Shown here: piece after piece, positions 18,777 through 25,905 of the stretch | How the letters are laid out: each line of letters starts with the position of its first letter | How positions within the stretch are numbered: the first letter of the stretch is position 1 | From: Oscillospiraceae bacterium | GTDB lineage: Bacteria; Bacillota; Clostridia; Oscillospirales; Oscillospiraceae | NCBI GenBank assembly: GCA_031281255.1 | Contig: JAITFR010000218.1 | Location: 1 to 48,776, forward strand | Direction: 5' to 3' | DNA length: 48,776 nucleotides | Notes under the pieces: model-generated | What the model saw: the letters and a program-made list of their open reading frames with translations, nothing else | The model's database searches: none | Told to the model about the DNA's origin: nothing | Program-made: the position numbers and the translations under genes

Positions 18777-18947
18777 TCCTAATTTTGCATTAGGAACGAT
18801 AAAAAGTGCCAATGTACGCAACGAGTTACTACTCGCTTTGAAAGAACTTTTAATTTCCATCTAACAAACTATGTGTTTGTTTCAGGAGAACTGTAGGTTC
18901 TTTCGAAGCCTCGCTTGCGAGGCTTTGTACACTAGCACATTATGTGC
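18777..18947. repeat. cluster of five short perfect hairpins nested with a GAAAGAAC/GTTCTTTC pair
   Basis: TCCTAAT/ATTAGGA (18777-18795), CGAGT/ACTCG (18822-18835), AACAAAC/GTTTGTT (18863-18881), AAGCCTCG/CGAGGCTT (18906-18925), GCACAT/ATGTGC (18935-18947); outer arms 18840-18847 and 18897-18904. Confidence 0.75.
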
Positions 18948-19090
18948 CACACTACCGAAATGATTATCTTGTTGCTTTTAATACCTCTTGCGATACTAAA
19001 GTTTAACTTGTGAAAATTGGAAAATAATCATATAATAATCGGCAAGGTGTTGCTTATGCAATTGTGTACGTAGGCATTTTACGTAGACAG

Positions 19091-19120
19091 GGTGAGGAGA
19101 GCTTTGGACCTCTTCTCACC
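19091..19120. repeat. strong stem-loop GGTGAGGAGAG...CTCTTCTCACC
   Basis: 11-nt arms with one G:U-type mismatch. Confidence 0.7.
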
Positions 19121-19174
19121 TGCCGCTAAAACGGTTTTGTTAAAACGCTTCAGCACGGCACTTTCGTTCCATTT

Positions 19175-19192
19175 CGTTATTGTACAATAACG
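19175..19192. repeat. 18-bp perfect palindrome CGTTATTGTACAATAACG
   Basis: Equal to its own reverse complement. Confidence 0.85.
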
Positions 19193-19210
19193 ATTAAATA
19201 AATGCAAGTA

Positions 19211-19262
19211 TTTTCTCAAAATTGTGTAAGTGTTTTATCTAAAATTGTGTTGATGTTTTCTA
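19211..19262. repeat. direct repeats, 23-bp period (TTTTNTCNAAAATTGTGT)
   Basis: AAAATTGTGT at 19218 and 19241 with similar flanks. Confidence 0.6.
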
Positions 19263-19433
19263 TGCAAATTCTTGTAACAATTTACCTGCTTTATGTATAG
19301 TCCATCCCATAAATAATGTATTTGCAACTGCACTTAGTTTTGTGATATATTATTTTTATAAATGTTGTGATCTAAAGCTCTTAGCTTCAATAATAATTAA
19401 ACATCATATTTTTATAGCAATTGGAGAAAACTT

Positions 19434-19829
19434 ATGGTTGATAAGATTCAATACTGGTTGGATTTATGCGATGACAATTTGCTTACTGCAAAATGGTTAC
19501 TAAAGGGAAAACGTTTCTTAGATATGGCATATTTTTGTAATCAAGTTACTGAAAAAGCATTAAAGGCATTGGTTACTGGCTATACAGATGAAACACCTCC
19601 AAAGACTCACGACTTACACAAACTAGCCAAACTTGCAAATATAAGCGAACAACTAAGTATTGAACATCGGATTTTTTTAGATGATATATCTAAATATCAA
19701 ATAGAAGCACGTTATCCAGAAACTAAAAAACGTATAGCTGAAACATTGTCAAAAGAAAAATGCAAACAAATACTTGAAGAAACGGAGGAGTTTTTATGTT
19801 GGACCAAGAAAGCGTTAGAAAAATTGTAA
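19434..19829 (+). CDS. HEPN-domain protein (paired with MNT)
   Basis: YWLDLCDDNLLTAKWLLKGKRFLDMAYFCNQVTEKALKALV...KTHDLHKLA typical PF05168-like HEPN. Confidence 0.85.
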   Translation: MVDKIQYWLDLCDDNLLTAKWLLKGKRFLDMAYFCNQVTEKALKALVTGYTDETPPKTHDLHKLAKLANISEQLSIEHRIFLDDISKYQIEARYPETKKRIAETLSKEKCKQILEETEEFLCWTKKALEKL

Positions 19830-20113
19830 GAGAATATTCTGATGAAGTAAGAAAACTGCTTAGTCCTACAAGAATAATTCTTTTTGGTTCTTATGTTAAT
19901 GGTAAACCTAATGAGTTGAGTGATATAGATGTTGCTGTTTTAGTTAAAGGATATAAAGCTGACTGGAACTCAATGCTCACGAAACTATATGGATTGAAGT
20001 GGTATGACGATTTTACTGATATTGAGCCTCACCTCCTAGATGAAGAATATGACCATAGTGATTTTATTAACCATGTTATCAATAGTGGTGAAGTTGTTTA
20101 TCAAGCAGTATAA
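19796..20113 (+). CDS. minimal nucleotidyltransferase (MNT)
   Basis: ILFGSYVNGKPNELSDIDVAVLV: GS..DxD nucleotidyltransferase signature; overlaps the HEPN ORF. Confidence 0.9.
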   Translation: MLDQESVRKIVREYSDEVRKLLSPTRIILFGSYVNGKPNELSDIDVAVLVKGYKADWNSMLTKLYGLKWYDDFTDIEPHLLDEEYDHSDFINHVINSGEVVYQAV

Positions 20114-20279
20114 AATGAAATGCCTACTATAAAGACGGCAATAACTCCTACTTTATTAACTCCATCAATTGAACTACCCGCCAGCCGAATACACAAGCTA
20201 ATGTAATAGATTCTATGATTATGCACAAAATGACAAGCTTGTAAGAGATATCTTTGAGCAGTTACATAAAAGTGAATAA
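20114..20279 (+). pseudogene. possible degraded coding remnant
   Basis: Protein-like strings MPTIKTAITPTLLTPSIELPASRIHKLM* and RFYDYAQNDKLVRDIFEQLHKSE* in adjacent frames. Confidence 0.25.
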
Positions 20280-20291
20280 ATCTCAAAAGAC

Positions 20292-21122
20292 TCATATTTG
20301 CCTATACAACTCCTCCAGAGTATCTATGTACAATCTTAATGCTGACTTTGAACCTTTTGCGTCCTCGTTGTTTGAAAGTTTTTGCAGCTCGGTATAAAAT
20401 GTGTTAGTTATATCATTTATTACATTAAAAGACTGCAATGCCACAGGAAAGTTTACAGAAGTAATGTTATTTTTTACTGCTTTTGACACTTCTCCTTTTG
20501 ATTTTTCAAAAGTACCATCAAGCATTTGCTCTATAATATTGTCTAAATCTTTTTCAGAACCGGACTCAATCTCTTTTAACTGCCGTCTTGTAATATTAAT
20601 TTCACCAGATAAAATGTCCATCTTTATTTCCGGTGAAACCTCTCCAATTTTATTTATGGCGGTAGCGACCCTGGAATCGCGTTTTATTGTGTTTCGTGAA
20701 ACATTGTATAATTCTGCTAATCGGTTAGCCGTAGAACCTCCTAAAGGCCCATTTTGGGCTTTTAGAGCAACCCCTTGCAATTTCAGGTTTTCTCCGTGTG
20801 GTCTTTTATCCAGATTGTAGTGTAGTCCTCGATAATAACTTTGCTGTATGGGGTTCAGATTTCGTCTCTCAATCTGATGTTGAATAATCCAAATCTTTAC
20901 ATCCTCCCGAGAAGGAAACTCCATATTTATGGTATTAAAAGGCAGATCGTGCTTTCTTAGTATCTCATATCGATTATAGCCATCAATTAAAATACCATTC
21001 CATAGCACAAGCGGCATAAGACAACCAAACTCTAGCAAGTTTGCCTCAAGCCCGATTAACGTTTGCTCGCTAAGTTTTGGTAAAATTCGCTGAAACTCCT
21101 CATCAAGTATAATTTCTTGCAT
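20292..21122 (-). CDS. ParB/Srx-like N-terminal domain protein with HTH
   Basis: LSEQTLIGLEANLLEFGCLMPLVLWNGILIDGYNRYEILR; ANRLAELYNVSRNTIKRDSRVA helix-turn-helix. Confidence 0.8.
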   Translation of the reverse strand: MQEIILDEEFQRILPKLSEQTLIGLEANLLEFGCLMPLVLWNGILIDGYNRYEILRKHDLPFNTINMEFPSREDVKIWIIQHQIERRNLNPIQQSYYRGLHYNLDKRPHGENLKLQGVALKAQNGPLGGSTANRLAELYNVSRNTIKRDSRVATAINKIGEVSPEIKMDILSGEINITRRQLKEIESGSEKDLDNIIEQMLDGTFEKSKGEVSKAVKNNITSVNFPVALQSFNVINDITNTFYTELQKLSNNEDAKGSKSALRLYIDTLEELYRQI

Positions 21123-21341
21123 CTGTCTGCTCCTTTATGTGTTTTAGTCAATAATTATTTAATATACCATAGCATATTGTAAATTATTATACAACACTTA
21201 GATAAAATATGCAAGCGGGATGTTTATTGTACAGTAACAATTTTTTGTGTATCAATAAACTATATTTAGAATTTTTTGCATTAAAGCTTCATTTATGTTA
21301 GTATAATAACGTAGAGTTTACCAAGGAAGCGAGGAAATTAT

Positions 21342-21608
21342 ATGCCAGAACTATCTAGGTTTTTCGGAATAACGGTTAAAATGCTTTTTTCTGATAATGT
21401 TAAACATCACAAACCGCATTTTCATGTTTATTACAATGATTTCACAGCTTCGATTGGCATTGATGGAGAAATACTTGAGGGTAGTTTGCCGCATAAACAA
21501 ATGAAACTTATTCAAGCGTGGGCTGCTATTCACGAAGATGAACTGTACGAATCTTGGAATAAAGCTGTGAAAAATGAACCTTTCGAGAAAATCAAACCTT
21601 TACAGTAG
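21342..21608 (+). CDS. DUF4160 protein
   Basis: MPELSRFFGITVKMLFSDNVKHHKPHFHVYYNDFTASIGIDGEILEGSLP. Confidence 0.85.
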   Translation: MPELSRFFGITVKMLFSDNVKHHKPHFHVYYNDFTASIGIDGEILEGSLPHKQMKLIQAWAAIHEDELYESWNKAVKNEPFEKIKPLQ

Positions 21609-21619
21609 CGAGGAATTGC

Positions 21620-21901
21620 ATGAATATTTTTGATGGTATTGTATATGCTGATAAACAAGAGAAATCTATAACAGTTATTTCTGTTCGAGCTTTAGATGAA
21701 CATAAACTATGGGTGCGTTTTTCTACTGGTGAAACAAAAATATTTGATTTTGAACCGCTTCTTGATAGTGGTGTTTTTATGGTTCTCAAGGATAAAGACT
21801 TGTTTGATGATGTATACATTGATTATGGTGTGCCTGTTTGGTGTAATGGAGAAATAGATATAGCACCAGAAAAATTATACTATGATGCTGTAAGCGTATA
21901 G
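21620..21901 (+). CDS. DUF2442 protein
   Basis: VRALDEHKLWVRFSTGETKIFDFEPLLDSGVFMVLKDKDLFDDVYIDYGVPVWCNGEIDIAPEKLY. Confidence 0.85.
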   Translation: MNIFDGIVYADKQEKSITVISVRALDEHKLWVRFSTGETKIFDFEPLLDSGVFMVLKDKDLFDDVYIDYGVPVWCNGEIDIAPEKLYYDAVSV

Positions 21902-21986
21902 TTTTTACTCATCGAGCCAAGACACCACAAATTTTGCAAGCAAATAATGTGTTACCACTACAAAATATACAACGAAATATAATGTA

Positions 21987-22015
21987 TTCACATAATCAAC
22001 ATTCTATGATATAAT
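21987..22015 (+). promoter_or_regulatory. sigma-A-like promoter (TTCACA-17-TATAAT)
   Basis: Read directly upstream of ATG at 22022. Confidence 0.6.
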
Positions 22016-22021
22016 ACCCTC

Positions 22022-23410
22022 ATGATTAAGAAATTAGCCATTTTTTTAACATTAATTTTAGTGCTTCAATTATTTCCGTGGTCATCATCAGAAGCTTTTG
22101 AGCCTTTTGGTAATATAGCCGCAAGGTCAGCTATACTCGCAGATATGGAAACCGGATTAATACTATTTGAATTAGACAGTCAATCACGACAGCCTGCTGA
22201 TGGTCTTACCAGAATTATGACACTATATATCGCTTCACTATTAGTTGAAAATGATGAGATTAGCGATAACGAGTTAGTAATTATGACAGAAACTGCATGG
22301 GAAGGTTTAGGTGCATACAATTCTGAGCAAAACCCACCGCAAATAAGACCCGGAGAAACTATGACATTTATAGATTTGATGTATAGTGCATACTCAGGTC
22401 GTTTTCCCGAAGCATGTAATATGATTGCACTAAGAATAGCCGGAAGTATTAGTTCATTTGTAATGTTAATGAATGAAAAAGTTGCCGATTTAAAACTAGA
22501 GAATACAAGATTTGTTAATCCGCATGGTCTACATCACGAAAACCAATATACATCAGCATATGATATGTTTTTACTATATAATGAAGCAACAAGCAGTATG
22601 CTCTTTAATGAGATTTCCAGTTCCTTTAGACATACTACTGAACAAATAGATGATAGTCCAATTCGTACAATTACCAGCTCAAACGATATGTTAAACCAAA
22701 ATAGCAGATATTATTATAGATCGTGTTTATCAGGCATCAGCAGTGCAACATATGAAGGTGGTTACTCACTTGTTGCCTCCGCTCGTGAAGATGATTTGTC
22801 ATTAATATCTGTAATACTTGGTTCTAACGCAATAATGAATGATGATAATTCTACAAATATGAGAAACTTCACAGAAACACATCGTTTATTTATGTGGGGT
22901 TATACTCAATATGGCTGGCGTGAGATTATAAAAACAACAGATTTGCTTGAGCGTGTGCCAATTAAGCATGGTGCCGGTGCTGACTTTGTAAATGTACGTC
23001 CTAACGAATCGCTTACATTACTACTGAGAAAATCAGTTCCGTCAGATGCTTTTATTAAAGATATCAGAATCTTTTACAATGAAGATTACAATCCCCTGGT
23101 TGCACCTATTGAAGCCGGTGTTGTACTGGGTGAAGTCATTGTGTCATACCAAAATGTAGAATACGCACGTATAGAACTTGTTTCAAACACAAGTATAGAC
23201 CTTAATGGTATTGAGTTTATTAGATTGCAGGTTTTTGCATTATTATCAACACCACTGGTGCGTAATATTATCATTATATTAATATTAATTGTTCTTGCAT
23301 ATGTAGCATTAGTTGTCAGATATAATATTGTACGGGCAAAACGATTACGCAGAATTAAGCTTGCAAAAGAAGACATTGCAAATGAACGTCATAAAAACTT
23401 TAGAGAATAA
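22022..23410 (+). CDS. D-alanyl-D-alanine carboxypeptidase (DacF/PBP5)-family protein, predicted catalytically inactive
   Basis: Signal peptide; fold-typical strings NTRFVNPHGLHHENQYTSAYDM and GGYSLVASAREDDLSLISVILGS; C-terminal TM. SxxK reads GLTR. Confidence 0.8.
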   Translation: MIKKLAIFLTLILVLQLFPWSSSEAFEPFGNIAARSAILADMETGLILFELDSQSRQPADGLTRIMTLYIASLLVENDEISDNELVIMTETAWEGLGAYNSEQNPPQIRPGETMTFIDLMYSAYSGRFPEACNMIALRIAGSISSFVMLMNEKVADLKLENTRFVNPHGLHHENQYTSAYDMFLLYNEATSSMLFNEISSSFRHTTEQIDDSPIRTITSSNDMLNQNSRYYYRSCLSGISSATYEGGYSLVASAREDDLSLISVILGSNAIMNDDNSTNMRNFTETHRLFMWGYTQYGWREIIKTTDLLERVPIKHGAGADFVNVRPNESLTLLLRKSVPSDAFIKDIRIFYNEDYNPLVAPIEAGVVLGEVIVSYQNVEYARIELVSNTSIDLNGIEFIRLQVFALLSTPLVRNIIIILILIVLAYVALVVRYNIVRAKRLRRIKLAKEDIANERHKNFRE

Positions 23411-24581
23411 CAAACGGTGATTGTTTCCATTCACTACCACCTGTACGTTCGTTTTCTTCGTATAAAAGACTATAAAAATCAGTCGCTCCAACTTCAATAT
23501 CAAACAATCTCTTTGAGTGATCACACATTTTTTTTGTAGATGCAGGTTTAACCATAATTGGCAGCTCTGTATTTTTTTTTGCTTTATTTAGGAGATTTAT
23601 ACCTTTTTTATTTATTGCTAACACTCTAATATATGATGGCGGTATATTTACATCATCTACTGTAATACCTAATGCTGCACAAAATAATGTTCTTCTAATT
23701 CTCGACATAATAAATCTTTTTGTTTTAACTGCATTAATAATAGCAGCAAATGTCGGTTCACTTGATGCATATCGACTTAAACGTTTATCAAGCCCGTCTG
23801 AAGCTCCCGGTACAATTGAAAAATCTTCAACATTTCTTAAACGTGACATCATTATTTGTTCGGCTTTTTCTGTAGAAATAGGACCATGTCCAATCTTTAT
23901 TTCTTCTTTGAAAACATAAATAGCAGATTTCGGCATTAAATCTGACGGGATTTCTCCTCTAAGCAATAAAGCACGAACAGCAGATGCACTATACCCTGTG
24001 TTGCTATCATGGTCACCACCTGTTCGCAATACTGTAATTGGTTGTATCTTAGAGTTATGCTCATTTAATGCTTTTATATACTCAACACCAAGAGTATTAT
24101 TAGGTGATTTTAATACATCTGCCTCTTTTCCCATAAGAGCTGTTGTTGCTTTTTGCAAAGCAACTGCATATGAAAAACCTTTATCCAACCATTCTTTGAT
24201 GTAATCTTGAGCTTTGCATGATGATATAACACTTGCAGTATCTTTTAACAGGTTTATGTCACCAACTTCACTACCAAAAGAAAGATAATCACACACTCCA
24301 AGTTTATCCAGTAAAAACACGCCTGCATTTGCAAATATTGGAGCTGCGGATAAAACATATGGCGTTGGTAACTCGATAACTACATCAGCACCACATAAGA
24401 CTGCTGCTTTTGCTCTTATATGTTTATTAAAAATGGCAAAATCTCCACGTTGTACATAGTTACCACTCATAACACATACAACAACTATATCCTCACCTAA
24501 TAACTGCTTTGTTTTCTCAATATGTCCGGCATGTCCCAGATGAAAAGGATTATATTCACATATTATACCAACAGATTTCAT
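23400..24581 (-). CDS. tmcAL: tRNA(Met) cytidine acetate ligase
   Basis: GIICEYNPFHLGHAGHIEKTKQ; SGNYVQRGDFAIFNKHIRAKAAVLCGADVVIELPTPY. Confidence 0.93.
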   Translation of the reverse strand: MKSVGIICEYNPFHLGHAGHIEKTKQLLGEDIVVVCVMSGNYVQRGDFAIFNKHIRAKAAVLCGADVVIELPTPYVLSAAPIFANAGVFLLDKLGVCDYLSFGSEVGDINLLKDTASVISSCKAQDYIKEWLDKGFSYAVALQKATTALMGKEADVLKSPNNTLGVEYIKALNEHNSKIQPITVLRTGGDHDSNTGYSASAVRALLLRGEIPSDLMPKSAIYVFKEEIKIGHGPISTEKAEQIMMSRLRNVEDFSIVPGASDGLDKRLSRYASSEPTFAAIINAVKTKRFIMSRIRRTLFCAALGITVDDVNIPPSYIRVLAINKKGINLLNKAKKNTELPIMVKPASTKKMCDHSKRLFDIEVGATDFYSLLYEENERTGGSEWKQSPFVIL

Positions 24582-24590
24582 AAACTGTCC

Positions 24591-24619
24591 TTGTATATCA
24601 AATATTTATGTATTATACT
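24591..24619 (+). promoter_or_regulatory. putative sigma-A promoter for ackA (TTGTAT-17-TATACT)
   Basis: Read directly, about 40 bp upstream of ackA. Confidence 0.55.
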
Positions 24620-24654
24620 ATCATAACAATAACAAATAAATCAAATCTAGGAGT

Positions 24655-25905
24655 GTGTTTATGAATGTTTTAGTAATTAATGCCGGCAGTTCCTCACTAA
24701 AGTATCAGCTATTTGATATGGAAACAGAGAAAATTCTTGCAAAAGGTTTGTGCGATCGAATTGGTATTGATGGACATTTAAAGCATAAACCAACCGTTTC
24801 TGATAAAAAAGTTTTTGACGAAGCTATTAGTTTACCTACACATGCAGAAGCAATTAGTATTGTCATAGACAAGCTTACTTCTGATGATTATGGTGTCATT
24901 AGTTGTTTATCTGAGATAAATGCAGTTGGGCATCGTGCAGTACACGGAGGACGAAAGTTTTTTGGTAGTGCATTAATTAACGACGAAGTTATTATGATAC
25001 TGGAAGATTGTATAAGGCTTGCACCACTCCATATACCGGCAAACCTTATGGGTATACGTGCCTGTCAGATAGCAATGCCGGGAGTTCCTCAAGTTGCGGT
25101 TTTTGACACAGCATTTCATCATACAATACCTGAACATGCATATATTTACCCCATTCCATACAAATATTATGAAGAAAACGATATTCGTCGATATGGCTTT
25201 CATGGCTCATCACATCGTTATGTTTCAGCAATAGCACTAGAGCATTTAAACAATACAACAGGTGATACTAAACTTATCACTTGCCATCTTGGAAACGGTT
25301 CATCACTTGCTGCTGTTAAAAACGGAAAAAGTATTGATACAACTATGGGTGTAACACCACTCGAAGGTGTTCCTATGGGTACCAGATGCGGTAGTGTTGA
25401 CCCATCTCTTGTAGATATTATTGCCGCAATTGATGATTTATCAATTAAAGACACTATGGATATCTTAAACAAAAAATCAGGCGTTTTAGGTATTTATGGA
25501 AAATCATCAGATTTTCGCGATATAGAAATTGCAGCAGGTTATGATATGGATACCGGTTTTGATGACCCGGATTCATCACCGGACAAACGTGCCAGACTGG
25601 CTCTTGATGTATTTTGTTATCAGGTAGCTAAGTTTATCGGCTCATACATAGTTGCGCTTGGTGGTCTTGATGCGTTAATTTTCACAGCAGGTATTGGTGA
25701 GAACTCACCATATGTCAGAAGAGCAATTTGCGACCATCTTAAAGGAATAGGAATTAATATAGACGAGCAGGTAAATGCCGTAAGAGCAGGAGATTTTCTT
25801 GATATAACTGCTGAAAACTCAACTTCTAAGGTTTTTGTTATACCAACAAATGAAGAGTTAGTTATCGCTCGTGATACTATGGAGATAATTTTTAACAGAA
25901 AATGA
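24655..25905 (+). CDS. ackA: acetate kinase
   Basis: MNVLVINAGSSSLKYQLFDME; GHRAVHGG; VFDTAFHHTIPEHAYIYPIPY; likely start 24661. Confidence 0.97.
   Translation: MFMNVLVINAGSSSLKYQLFDMETEKILAKGLCDRIGIDGHLKHKPTVSDKKVFDEAISLPTHAEAISIVIDKLTSDDYGVISCLSEINAVGHRAVHGGRKFFGSALINDEVIMILEDCIRLAPLHIPANLMGIRACQIAMPGVPQVAVFDTAFHHTIPEHAYIYPIPYKYYEENDIRRYGFHGSSHRYVSAIALEHLNNTTGDTKLITCHLGNGSSLAAVKNGKSIDTTMGVTPLEGVPMGTRCGSVDPSLVDIIAAIDDLSIKDTMDILNKKSGVLGIYGKSSDFRDIEIAAGYDMDTGFDDPDSSPDKRARLALDVFCYQVAKFIGSYIVALGGLDALIFTAGIGENSPYVRRAICDHLKGIGINIDEQVNAVRAGDFLDITAENSTSKVFVIPTNEELVIARDTMEIIFNRK

Noticed and set aside
20101-20295. Minus-strand 64-aa ORF
   Set aside because: No domain signature; the plus strand of the same interval looks like a gene remnant instead.
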